In this document: one piece after another, positions 1-7,229 of the stretch
How positions within the stretch are numbered: position 1 is the stretch's first letter
Layout: every line of letters begins with the position of its first letter
Assembly: GCA_016869045.1 (NCBI GenBank)
Contig: VGFC01000023.1
Location: forward strand, 1-35,560
Length of the DNA: 35,560 bases
Direction of reading: 5' to 3'
Source: Armatimonadota bacterium
GTDB taxonomy: Bacteria; Armatimonadota; Zipacnadia; Zipacnadales; VGFC01
Position numbers and translations under genes: made by a program
The notes under the pieces: model-generated
Told to the model about the DNA's origin: nothing
What the model saw: the letters and a program-made list of their open reading frames with translations, nothing else
The model's database searches: none

Positions 1-1
1 G

Positions 2-598
2 CACTGGCAGCTTCCGCTCTCCAGCACCGACGAGGGCATTCGGCTACAGGGCGTGGACGGGATCAAGCACGCACTGCATGTCGCAAAGTGGTCGGGCGCG
101 GGCGTCGTGCTGGTCGTGCCCGGCGTCGTCACGGCGGACGACTCGTATGAGGCGGTCTACGACCTCTCCCGCAAGAGCATCCGCGAGTTGCTGCCGACGG
201 CCGAGGAACTGGGAGTCGTGATGGCCATCGAGAACGTGTGGAACAAGTTCCTGCTCAGCCCCATGGAGATGCGCGACTACATCGACGACTTCCGCCACGA
301 GCTGGTGAAGGCCTACTTCGACGTGGGGAACATCCTGCTCTACGGCTTCCCGCACCACTACGTCGAAACCCTCGGCCGCCGCATCGTGAAGGTGCACATC
401 AAGGACTTCAACGTGGGCCAGCGCCAGTTCGTCCCGGTGCTGACCGGCGACGTGGACTTCCCGCGCTTCGTCAACGCCCTCAAGGGCGTCGGCTACAGCG
501 ACTACCTCACCGCCGAGCTGTCGCCCTACCCGCAGTTCCCGGAGCAGCTCGTCTACGACACCTCGGCCCACTTGGACTGCATCATCGCGAGTACGTAG
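2..598 (+). CDS. Sugar phosphate isomerase/epimerase, xylose isomerase-like TIM barrel (5' truncated by window)
   Basis: The frame is open to the left edge and stops at TAG 596-598, so only the C-terminal ~198 residues are visible. The order of conserved acidic and histidine residues fits the AP-endonuclease-2/xylose-isomerase-like barrel: Glu in AIENVWNKF, Asp in AYFDVGNIL, His in VKVHIKDFN and a late Glu in LTAELSPYP. In this family these residues bind a divalent metal and the enzymes isomerise or epimerise sugars or inositols. The exact substrate cannot be read from the sequence. A GTG at 53 could be mistaken for the start, but homologous-looking sequence (HWQLPLSS) continues upstream of it, so it is internal. 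A second barrel of this broad type lies at 30301-31050. Confidence 0.8.
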   Translation, partial: HWQLPLSSTDEGIRLQGVDGIKHALHVAKWSGAGVVLVVPGVVTADDSYEAVYDLSRKSIRELLPTAEELGVVMAIENVWNKFLLSPMEMRDYIDDFRHELVKAYFDVGNILLYGFPHHYVETLGRRIVKVHIKDFNVGQRQFVPVLTGDVDFPRFVNALKGVGYSDYLTAELSPYPQFPEQLVYDTSAHLDCIIAST

Positions 599-643
599 GT
601 AGCGACGGTAACGACGGTAGCGACGGTAACGACGGCAGCGACG
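599..643. repeat. Five tandem 9-bp units G(T/C)A(A/G)CGACG
   Basis: Starting directly after the isomerase stop codon there are five head-to-tail 9-mers: GTAGCGACG, GTAACGACG, GTAGCGACG, GTAACGACG and GCAGCGACG. Degenerate relatives continue to about 700. The same 9-mer occurs in inverted orientation at 1161-1195, on the far side of the four-helix-bundle gene. Confidence 0.8.
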
Positions 644-720
644 CCCGGGCGGCAACAGCCGCAACGGCGGCTCGCAGACAGCGGCAGCGACGACGGTCCG
701 GGGGCAACGAGGATGGCGGG

Positions 721-1095
721 ATGACGCGCTTCCAACGGTTCGAGGACATCGAGGCCTGGCAGAAGGCCCGACAACTGGCCAACGCGGTCTACGATGCATC
801 CGAGCAAGCGCCCTTCGCCCGCGACTTCGGGCTGCGTGACCAAGTACGGAGGGCCGCTGTCTCAGTCCTGTCGAACATTGCCGAAGGCTTCGAGCGAGGG
901 AGTCCAGCGGAGTTCATCCGCTTCCTGACGATAGCGAAGGGTTCGGTGGGGGAACTGCGCGCGCAGCTCTACATCGCCGCGGACCGGGCGTACGTGGCAC
1001 CGGAGCTGTCTGAGTATCTGCGCGATGAGGCGGCCCGAGTCAGCAAGATGCTCGGCGCGCTCATCGCGCATCTCCGGAAGGCCTCATGCCGCTAA
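721..1095 (+). CDS. Four-helix bundle protein (S23 / 23S rRNA intervening-sequence protein-like)
   Basis: A 124-residue, mostly helical protein starting at ATG 721 (MTRFQRFEDIEAWQKAR). The family hallmarks are the opening F-x-D-I-x-A-W-Q-K-A-R, the central QVRRAAVSVLSNIAEGFERGS block and FLTIAKGSVGELRAQL. S23-type proteins were first seen in intervening sequences of 23S rRNA genes, but many free-standing copies exist with unknown function; they form small-protein pentamers, as does Avd of diversity-generating retroelements. No rRNA or reverse transcriptase is visible here. The gene lies alone between the isomerase and the convergent purB and is bracketed by inverted 9-bp repeat arrays, which suggests an accessory insertion. 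An upstream reading frame exists, but it runs through the repeat and shows no homologous protein, so ATG 721 is preferred. Confidence 0.85.
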   Translation: MTRFQRFEDIEAWQKARQLANAVYDASEQAPFARDFGLRDQVRRAAVSVLSNIAEGFERGSPAEFIRFLTIAKGSVGELRAQLYIAADRAYVAPELSEYLRDEAARVSKMLGALIAHLRKASCR

Positions 1096-1160
1096 CGGGC
1101 GGGCCGCCAGTGTCGTCGGTTGTGAACCTGCGAGGCGTGTTACTGCCGTTGCCTGCCGGC

Positions 1161-1196
1161 CGTCGTTACCGCCGTTACCTGCCAACCGTCGTTACC
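1161..1196. repeat. Inverted copies of the 9-bp repeat (CGTCGTTAC)
   Basis: CGTCGTTAC occurs at 1161-1169 and 1187-1195, and CGCCGTTAC at 1170-1178. These are reverse complements of the GTAACGACG units upstream of the four-helix-bundle gene. The purB stop codon (1192-1194 on the minus strand) lies inside the last copy. Confidence 0.75.
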
Positions 1197-2583
1197 ACCA
1201 CAGCCTCCCTCGCCACAGCTCGCAGATGCGCTCCGTCTTCTCCGAGGCGATCCCCGTGTAGGACTCCACGTGGCGAACGAGGTCCTTCTGCTTGTCGGTG
1301 AACTGGGCGATGTATGGCTGCAGGTCCTCGGCGGCGAAGAAGACCTCGGGGAAGGGCTTCCCGGTGGCCTGCGCTTCGAGGGTCAGCTTGCGGGAGGCCT
1401 CGTGGGCATCAGGATGGCCGTAGGCGGCGAGCAGGATGTAGGCCGGCTCGGCGGCGCTCATGCCCTCGCTGAGGTCCAAGATGCGCTTCATCTGCGCGGG
1501 GTCGGCGATCAACTTGCCCATGATGCGGTTCATCCGGCGGGCCGTCGCGACGAGGGCCACGATGACCTCGGGGATGAAGCGCGCCGACGCGGAGTTCGAG
1601 AGGTCGCGCTGGTGCTCGCTGATCTGGTCCAGGTAGACCGTCACCATGCGCGGCATGAAGGCCTTCCAGAAGCTCTTGATGTTCTCGAAGTTCCACGGGT
1701 TGCGCTTGTGCGGCATGGTTGAGGAGCCGACCTGCTCGGCCGTGAACTCCTCGGCGACCTCGGAGATCTCCGTGCGCTGCAGGTGGCGCATGTCGTCGGC
1801 CAGATTCGCCAGCACGCCCAGCGTCGAGACCAGCGCATGGACGAAGTCCACGAGCGGCTCGGCCTCCGCGATCTGCGTGGAGGAGATCGACGGCTGCAGG
1901 CCGAGCTCGGCCAGCACCTCGCGCTCCAGCTCGATGGGGTCATCCACGAACAGGCACTGCGCGTTGTGCGCGCCGACGCCCCCGCTGATCTTCCCTCTCA
2001 GCGCGGCCCCCGCGTCGCGCACCGCCTCGATGCGTCCGCCCAGGCGGCTCACGTAGGAGGCAAGCGCGAAGCCGAAGGTGATCGGCACGGCGTGCTGGCC
2101 GTGGGTGCGGCCCATCTGGAGCGTGTCCTTCTCACGCAAGGCAAGCTTGATGAGCGTGTCCTCGAGGTCGAGCAGCGTCGGCACAATTGCCTTCTCAGTC
2201 GCCTGCTTGAAGCGCCAGGCCGCGGCCGTGTCCTTCACATCGAAGCTGGTGAGCATGAGGTGGACGAACGGCTTTGCCTCATCGCTCACCTCGGCCCGCA
2301 GGCAGTTCACGAGCGCGCGGGTCGAGTGGTGGATGCGCGCATCCTCTTGCGTCACATCCTCCAGCTTCACCCGCGCGGTCGCGGCATCGATCTCATCTGC
2401 GATCGCCTGGCTGCACACGCCCCGTCGCGCCAGCACGCGCACGACCGCCGCCTCGACGGCCAGTTCCGCCGCCAGCCTCCCGCGCTCGCTGACGTACGGG
2501 CCGAGGAGCTGCACGAGCTTGTCGTTGTTGGCGTAGTACCGGTAGTCCAGCGGCGACACGCAGTCGAACAGGTCGATGGGCAT
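1192..2583 (-). CDS. purB: Adenylosuccinate lyase
   Basis: This 463-residue enzyme cleaves SAICAR to AICAR and adenylosuccinate to AMP, each releasing fumarate, in purine synthesis. The fumarase/ASL superfamily signature GSSTMPHKRNP is at about residues 286-296 and carries the catalytic serine loop; the substrate-binding GRTHGQHAVP motif is at about 158-167. The length is normal for the family. The start is ATG 2581-2583 (MPIDLFDC), preceded by a good AAAGGA ribosome binding site; the longer in-frame extension begins upstream of that site and is unlikely. The last residues (WRGRLWW) run into the 9-bp repeat array, which contains the stop codon. A repeat-rich gap of about 230 bp separates purB from the upstream folB operon, so it may be transcribed separately. 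Confidence 0.95.
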   Translation of the reverse strand: MPIDLFDCVSPLDYRYYANNDKLVQLLGPYVSERGRLAAELAVEAAVVRVLARRGVCSQAIADEIDAATARVKLEDVTQEDARIHHSTRALVNCLRAEVSDEAKPFVHLMLTSFDVKDTAAAWRFKQATEKAIVPTLLDLEDTLIKLALREKDTLQMGRTHGQHAVPITFGFALASYVSRLGGRIEAVRDAGAALRGKISGGVGAHNAQCLFVDDPIELEREVLAELGLQPSISSTQIAEAEPLVDFVHALVSTLGVLANLADDMRHLQRTEISEVAEEFTAEQVGSSTMPHKRNPWNFENIKSFWKAFMPRMVTVYLDQISEHQRDLSNSASARFIPEVIVALVATARRMNRIMGKLIADPAQMKRILDLSEGMSAAEPAYILLAAYGHPDAHEASRKLTLEAQATGKPFPEVFFAAEDLQPYIAQFTDKQKDLVRHVESYTGIASEKTERICELWRGRLWW

Positions 2584-2623
2584 CGGGGGTTCCTTTCGCT
2601 TGCCGGGCGGAGGCCTCAAGGGT

Positions 2624-2686
2624 GACGAAGCTGGCGCCTCGTCCTACGAGCCCCTTCCTGTAGTAGGTCGAAGCGCCAGCTTCGAC
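2624..2686. repeat. REPIN-like pair of inverted palindromes with CTAC/GTAG heads
   Basis: The left half is palindrome GACGAAGC-TGGC-GCCTCGTC (one G:T pair) followed directly by CTAC (2644-2647). The right half is GTAG (2663-2666) followed directly by GTCGAAGC-GCCA-GCTTCGAC (2667-2686). The halves are near reverse complements with inward-facing GTAG heads. A GTAG tetranucleotide next to a short palindrome is the hallmark of REP sequences mobilised by REP-associated tyrosine transposases (RAYTs). No RAYT gene is in the window. Confidence 0.7.
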
Positions 2687-2697
2687 GCCATCAGCCT

Positions 2698-2822
2698 ACT
2701 GAGTCTCGTGTAGGTAGGGAAACTCGTGGGGCGGGCATTCCTGCCCGCCACGGGCCATTGGCGGGCAGGAATGCCCGCCCCACGGATTCGCTCCTTGTTC
2801 CCCAAGATACACGAGACTCAGT
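2698..2822. repeat. 125-bp nested inverted-repeat element (MITE-like)
   Basis: The outer arms ACTGAGTCTCGTGTA (2698-2712) and TACACGAGACTCAGT (2808-2822) are perfect 15-bp inverted repeats. Inside them lies a second perfect inverted repeat of 26 bp (2725-2750 and 2759-2784) around an 8-nt centre. Each inner arm is itself a hairpin (GGCGGGCA-TTCC-TGCCCGCC and its complement). No open reading frame fits inside. The folB stop codon lies in the right outer arm. No convincing target-site duplication was seen. Confidence 0.75.
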
Positions 2823-3192
2823 GAGAGAGCGGACGGTCTCTGGTTCTCGTGACCTCGACCTCGGCGCAGTCGATCAGGCCGCCGAGGGGCACGCTCTGCT
2901 TGCGGGCCCGCACCGTGACCTCGTCCACGTCGAAGGTCTCCAGGATGCCACGCGCGATGTTGAGCGCCAGGGCCTCCAGCAGGCAGAACCCGCGTCGCTG
3001 GATTTGGGCCACGAGGTCGTAGACCGCTTGGTAATCGACCGTGTCACTCAGGTCGTCGGTCTCGCCCGGGCGGGTGAGGTCGCGGACGAGTTCGATGTCG
3101 AAGGAGAAACGCCCGCCCAGGTCGCGCTCGGCGGCGCCGACCCCGTGGTGTCCGTAGAAGTGCATGTTGTGGAGCGTGATTCGGTCTCTCAT
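2818..3192 (-). CDS. folB: Dihydroneopterin aldolase
   Basis: This 124-residue protein of normal length converts 7,8-dihydroneopterin to 6-hydroxymethyl-dihydropterin and glycolaldehyde in folate synthesis. The family N-terminus FYGHHGVGAAERDLGG supplies the pterin-binding Glu22, Tyr54 follows in TVDYQAVYD, and the catalytic lysine is Lys98 in VRARKQSVPLGG. Its ATG overlaps the TGA of the cyclo-ligase gene (ATGA, 3189-3192), so the two are translationally coupled. The stop codon lies in the right arm of the 125-bp inverted-repeat element, so the element abuts the very end of the gene. Confidence 0.95.
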   Translation of the reverse strand: MRDRITLHNMHFYGHHGVGAAERDLGGRFSFDIELVRDLTRPGETDDLSDTVDYQAVYDLVAQIQRRGFCLLEALALNIARGILETFDVDEVTVRARKQSVPLGGLIDCAEVEVTRTRDRPLSH

Positions 3193-3773
3193 GGCCGGTC
3201 AATCCGTTCCGTCTCGGTAATGAGGACACGCACGCGCATGTCGTGCTCGTCCGCCGGCACCTCGGCCACCACCTGCGCCGCGAAGCAGATCGCGATCGCC
3301 GGTGCGCGACCGGCGACGGCGGCGAGGACTCGGTCGTAGTACCCGCCGCCGTACCCGAGCCGCCGCAGCTCCCGGTCGAAGGCGACGCCCGGCACCAGGA
3401 CGAAGTCGATGTCGTGCAGCGCGACCTCGGGACACCGTTCGGGGATCGGCTCCGGGATACCCCAGGTGCCCGGCGTGAGGTCGGCATTGGGGGACCGGAC
3501 CTCGCGCAGCTCGAGCCGGCGCGTCTCGGGGTCCACCCTGGGCAGCGCCAGACGCTTGCCCATGCGCAGCGACGCCTCAAGCAAATCGCCCGTGTCCACT
3601 TCGCTCCCGAAGCTCGCGAACAACAGCACGACCCGCGCCCGCCGGAACTCCGGGCTCTCAAGGACACGGCGGCAGATCGCGGCGCTGTTCGCCTTGCGCG
3701 TCGGCGCGTCCAGAGCGTCGCGCAAGGCGATGGTCCGCCGGCGGAGTTCCCGCTTCTCGTCCGCCCGGGTCAC
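3189..3773 (-). CDS. fau: 5-formyltetrahydrofolate cyclo-ligase
   Basis: This protein of about 194 residues catalyses ATP-dependent cyclisation of 5-formyl-THF to 5,10-methenyl-THF. Visible family features are the basic N-terminus with KRELRRR, the central block DFVLVPGVAFDRELRRLGYGGGYYDR with the GYGGGYYDR nucleotide/substrate loop, and the C-terminal DMRVRVLITE segment. The start chosen is GTG 3771-3773, which overlaps the TGA of the upstream lipoprotein gene (GTGA). A longer frame to 3884 exists, but it lies wholly inside the lipoprotein gene and has no family similarity. It is coupled upstream to the lipoprotein and downstream to folB by 4-nt overlaps. Confidence 0.9.
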   Translation of the reverse strand: MTRADEKRELRRRTIALRDALDAPTRKANSAAICRRVLESPEFRRARVVLLFASFGSEVDTGDLLEASLRMGKRLALPRVDPETRRLELREVRSPNADLTPGTWGIPEPIPERCPEVALHDIDFVLVPGVAFDRELRRLGYGGGYYDRVLAAVAGRAPAIAICFAAQVVAEVPADEHDMRVRVLITETERIDRP

Positions 3774-5953
3774 TCCGTCCCCTCCGCCCAGTCCTGCAGC
3801 TTCTTCCACCAGGGCCGGTCGTCGCGATCCGGCTTGGGTGGCCCGCCCTTCGGCTGAACGGTGTACGTGAGGCCATCCAGCCACGTCGGGATTGCGATCT
3901 GCATGCGGTAACGGAGCACCTGCACCTGCAGCGGCGCCAGGCGCACGTACACCTCCTGGCGCTTGGCCTGCACCGCGCGCTTGGTGAACTCGAAGTGCCC
4001 CTCGTACGTGCGGCTGATCAGCGGATCGTCACGCGAGACGGCCAGGACATGCTCGCTGTAGGGTACCTGGCGGAGCGTCAGCGTCAGTAACTTCGCGGTC
4101 GAGGTGTTGTTCCAGAGCACCAGGATCACCTCGTCCCCGCGCACGAACGGCAGCGCGACGATCGCCTCGCCGAACCGCCCTGAGATCTCGCTGCTGGTCC
4201 AGGAGCGCAGAATCGGGGCTGCCCCTGCGAGTTCGCGGCTCAGCTCGCGCACGGCCAGCCCCGCAGGAGAAAGCGCCCCATCGGCGCGGGTCAGCGCGAT
4301 CCGACCCGCCTCGGGGCCCCCGGGGAAGGTGGCCCCCGTCGCGCCCGCATAGGCCGCGAGGCACATGCTACGAGCGACCTTCACTGCATCAAGGCGCTCG
4401 TCAGTGCTGGCCGGGCCCCCGATTCCCGAGGTGAGAATCGGCTGCGAGGCGTCGTGCTTCTCCATGAGCGCCTCGACTGTCCGCGGATACTGCTGGGGAT
4501 CGAGGTCGGCCCAGAAGGCGCTCGGCTCGCGGGCGTTCTTGTCATTGAGCGACTCCCCCAGCACGCCGCCGACCGGCAGAGGGGTTGCCCTCACGACGAC
4601 CGCGCCGAAGTACTTGTCCATCTTCAGCGCGAGGCACGCGTCCAGCAGGCGGTTCTCCGGCGTGCCTTCCGCGTTGGCAGTGCAGTCGAACACGGGTGAA
4701 ATGCAGGCGGCGTCCAGGTCAGCCGTGCTCACCACTGAATGCAGTTCGCGGGACACGGCCAGAAGCGCTTCCGCCTCCTCCTGGAATGCGTTGCTCTGGT
4801 AGGGTCGGCCCGGGCGCCAGGCCGCGCTGTACAGGCCAACCTTGCCCTTCAGAGCAGTCACGAACTCACGGAGCACGCCGTTTTCCGGCAGGCCCTCGAA
4901 GAAGACGACGGGGATCGTCGGCGGACCCTCGATGATGGGCCGGACCTGGTCAAGCAACTGCTGGGCGGTTGAGGTTACTGTGGCCCGGACGAGCACCTCG
5001 CGAAGCTGCCACTGGCGGGCGCCGGGAGTGTCACCGGCGGTCACACCGAAGGCGGGGTAGTTGCGGGACACGGTCAGGTGGATCGGAAACGAGGCCGAGT
5101 CCTTGCCGGAACTCGCGGTGAGCCGCCCGCTGTAGGCTCCCGGCAGCAGCCCTTGCACCCGTAGCGAGGCGTTGTGGAGGCCGCTCTTCGCAATGGCGTA
5201 CTCCCGCGCATCGCAGGCGACGCCGTCGGGGAACTCACCTGTGATCGACAGCATCCGCGTCCCGGTTCCCCGTGCGAGAACGAGGGCCGACAGCGACGCG
5301 AATCCCCCCAGTGCGCAGGACGTCTCCGGGTTCACCGAGACCTGCGTCCCGCCGACATCGACGGTCAACTCGGTCACACCTGCGATCTCTCTCGCCTGCG
5401 CGTCCAGAGGCCCGTCGGGCTTCCAGCCATCGGGCAAGGCCGGCTTGACCGACGTGTCCGCCGGCAGGGGAAGAGTCTCCTGCACGAGAGCGAGTTCGCT
5501 CAGCCGCAGCTGGCCCTGCGCCTGTGCGCCGATGTACAAGTACAAGGGCTGACTGCCGGCCGCGGGAGGCGCCAGGCGAGCAGCAAGACGCTGCCGCTTG
5601 CCCGGGGGCACAGCCATGCGCCACAGCGTGGCAGCGGACTTCGTCGTCGGCTCGCGCAGGAACTGAACGACGAGCTGAGGCGCCCCCTCGCCCGTCGCCG
5701 ACACGCCGATGTCCACCAGCCCCGTCGGCTCAGGCTCCAGTCGGGCGACAATGCCGGCCTGTCCGGCGCCCGGCGCCAGCGAGACCTCCGTCGCCGGCCC
5801 AGACCCGCTCCAGCTCACTTGGCCGCCGCCGTCGGCGAGCACGGTCCAGGCGCGTTGCCCATCAGCGAAGGTCAACGGCAGTTCGCCCGTCTGCGCGGTC
5901 GCACAGCCGGTGGCGGCGGCCAGCACCGCGAGAAACAGGAGCAGCCTTGGCAT
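3770..5953 (-). CDS. Large secreted lipoprotein, possible glycosidase-like barrel plus beta-sandwich, function unknown
   Basis: 727 residues from ATG 5951-5953, with an AGAGGA ribosome binding site. The N-terminus MPRLLLFLAVLAAATGCATAQ is a lipoprotein signal with lipobox ATGC; the mature lipidated cysteine would be about residue 17. Residues ~20-160 look like a beta-rich carbohydrate-binding-type domain, ~200-310 like an Ig-like region, and ~320-600 like an alpha/beta region with repeated hydrophobic strands (VGLYSAAW, YFGAVVVRATPL, QPILTSGIGGP, AGATGATFPGG) resembling a TIM-barrel glycosidase. The C-terminus (EVILVLWNNTSTAKLLTLTL) resembles an all-beta domain. No catalytic pair can be assigned with confidence. 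It sits between a glycosyltransferase and two folate genes in one transcription unit, an odd neighbour for the latter. Domain calls are inference from sequence texture. Confidence 0.7.
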   Translation of the reverse strand: MPRLLLFLAVLAAATGCATAQTGELPLTFADGQRAWTVLADGGGQVSWSGSGPATEVSLAPGAGQAGIVARLEPEPTGLVDIGVSATGEGAPQLVVQFLREPTTKSAATLWRMAVPPGKRQRLAARLAPPAAGSQPLYLYIGAQAQGQLRLSELALVQETLPLPADTSVKPALPDGWKPDGPLDAQAREIAGVTELTVDVGGTQVSVNPETSCALGGFASLSALVLARGTGTRMLSITGEFPDGVACDAREYAIAKSGLHNASLRVQGLLPGAYSGRLTASSGKDSASFPIHLTVSRNYPAFGVTAGDTPGARQWQLREVLVRATVTSTAQQLLDQVRPIIEGPPTIPVVFFEGLPENGVLREFVTALKGKVGLYSAAWRPGRPYQSNAFQEEAEALLAVSRELHSVVSTADLDAACISPVFDCTANAEGTPENRLLDACLALKMDKYFGAVVVRATPLPVGGVLGESLNDKNAREPSAFWADLDPQQYPRTVEALMEKHDASQPILTSGIGGPASTDERLDAVKVARSMCLAAYAGATGATFPGGPEAGRIALTRADGALSPAGLAVRELSRELAGAAPILRSWTSSEISGRFGEAIVALPFVRGDEVILVLWNNTSTAKLLTLTLRQVPYSEHVLAVSRDDPLISRTYEGHFEFTKRAVQAKRQEVYVRLAPLQVQVLRYRMQIAIPTWLDGLTYTVQPKGGPPKPDRDDRPWWKKLQDWAEGTE

Positions 5954-6040
5954 CACAGTCCTCTTCGTACCGGCACTCGGGCGGTTGATGAGCAGCGGGT
6001 GAGTTCGTCCCCCGTCGAGCGCAGTCCTTCGCCCGGGACG

Positions 6041-6057
6041 GGGAGGCAAGGCCTCCC
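6041..6057. repeat. Small palindrome GGGAGGC-AAG-GCCTCCC
   Basis: A perfect 7-bp stem with a 3-nt loop lies in the 154-bp gap between the glycosyltransferase stop and the lipoprotein start. A second small palindrome, CCGGGG-AG-CCCCGG, is at 6072-6085. Neither is followed by a T-tract on either strand, so they resemble the other dispersed palindromes rather than intrinsic terminators. Confidence 0.5.
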
Positions 6058-6107
6058 ACAAGCGTTAGACACCGGGGAGCCCCGGCCGGTTTGGGGCCTC
6101 GCAGCAA

Positions 6108-7229
6108 TCAGGCCCTCTCGACAAGGTCGATGATGGAGGAGGCGGCGTCGCGGGCTGCATTCGGTAGGCCGAGGGCCGCGGCGCGTTGTGCCACCCCGGC
6201 GAGTTGGTCGGGGTCCGCGAGCAGCTTCGTGACGATGGCGCAAACCTCGCGGATGGTCCTTGCTGCCCGCCCCGCGCCGCCGGCGACGACGAACGACTGG
6301 TTCGCGCGCTCCTGGCCGGGGATCGCCCCGTAGAGGACCAGCGGCAGGCCGACCGCCAGAGCCTCCGCTACAGTGACCCCACCCGGCTTCCCCACAAACA
6401 GGGACGCGGCAGTGTAGTGGCGGTGGATGTCCTCGACGAACGGGTAGACTTCGAGGGCGCCGTCCAGAGCGGGCGCCAGGGATTCCAGCGCCCGCTGCAG
6501 GGCCCTGTCGTGGCCGCAGACGACGATGGTTCGAGGGGCGCACTCGGCCACGGCGCGGCAGAGCGCTTCCGCGCCGCGGAGCATTCCCTCGGCACCCACG
6601 GTGATCAGCACCGGGCCGTCCGCCGGGCAGTCATCGCGTGGCGTGAACCCGGGCCGCACGGGGACGCCGCTGGCCTGGACGCGGTCACCGGGCACCCCCA
6701 AACCAACCAGTTCCTCTCGGAGCGCGTCGTGGCCGACGATGTAGAGGTCCACGCCTTCGTGAATCCACTGACTGTGGCTTGCGCAATCGGTGAGGATGGT
6801 GACCGAGGGGACGCTCACTTCGCCCCGGCGTTTCAGGCCGCAAAGCACGGCGGAGGGCGTCGGATATGTGCTGACGACCACGTCGGGTCGCCGGCTCCGC
6901 AGGTACTCGCGCAGGCGGCGACGACCGACTCGGTTCAGCCGGCTCTGCACGCGCGGGTGTTCGCCCACCCACTGCGCGGTGCGGTAGAACGAGCCATACA
7001 AGAAGGGGGCGTTGCGGGCGCTGAAGCCGTACGACCAGGCGACGGCCCGGCTGAACTTGGGGCCGACGAACTCCTCGAAGAAGTCGAGGACCTCGACGTC
7101 CCACTGTGGCCGGAGGTCGCGCACCGCCGCAGCTACGGTCTGGGCGATCATCCGGTGGCCGCCGCCGAAGCTGCTGGTAAGAACGGTGACCGTGGCCCGT
7201 GCCTCTCCCGCGGATGGTGGCCGTGTCAT
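6108..7229 (-). CDS. MGDG synthase / MurG-like glycosyltransferase (GT28 fold)
   Basis: 373 residues from ATG 7227-7229, whose first bases overlap the TGA of the upstream phosphomutase gene (ATGA). The N-terminal SSFGGGHRMIAQTVAAAV is the glycine-histidine loop of the monogalactosyldiacylglycerol-synthase N-domain. The C-terminal FVGKPGGVTVAEALAVGLPLVL is the nucleotide-sugar-binding GGxTxxEAL motif of GT28-type enzymes. Such enzymes move a hexose from an NDP-sugar to diacylglycerol or a lipid intermediate at the cytoplasmic membrane face. No signal peptide is present. Its place directly after two phosphohexomutases and a sugar kinase suggests that they make its donor sugar. The acceptor cannot be read from the sequence; a glycolipid is the family-based guess. 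Confidence 0.85.
   Translation of the reverse strand: MTRPPSAGEARATVTVLTSSFGGGHRMIAQTVAAAVRDLRPQWDVEVLDFFEEFVGPKFSRAVAWSYGFSARNAPFLYGSFYRTAQWVGEHPRVQSRLNRVGRRRLREYLRSRRPDVVVSTYPTPSAVLCGLKRRGEVSVPSVTILTDCASHSQWIHEGVDLYIVGHDALREELVGLGVPGDRVQASGVPVRPGFTPRDDCPADGPVLITVGAEGMLRGAEALCRAVAECAPRTIVVCGHDRALQRALESLAPALDGALEVYPFVEDIHRHYTAASLFVGKPGGVTVAEALAVGLPLVLYGAIPGQERANQSFVVAGGAGRAARTIREVCAIVTKLLADPDQLAGVAQRAAALGLPNAARDAASSIIDLVERA

Noticed and set aside
599-643. CRISPR array
   Set aside because: The units are 9 bp and contiguous without spacers, and no cas gene is present.
238-720. N-terminal extension of the four-helix-bundle protein
   Set aside because: The upstream frame overlaps the isomerase gene out of phase and then the repeat array; family similarity begins exactly at ATG 721.
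2698-2822. Classical insertion sequence
   Set aside because: There is no transposase reading frame and no visible target duplication; only a non-autonomous repeat can be claimed.
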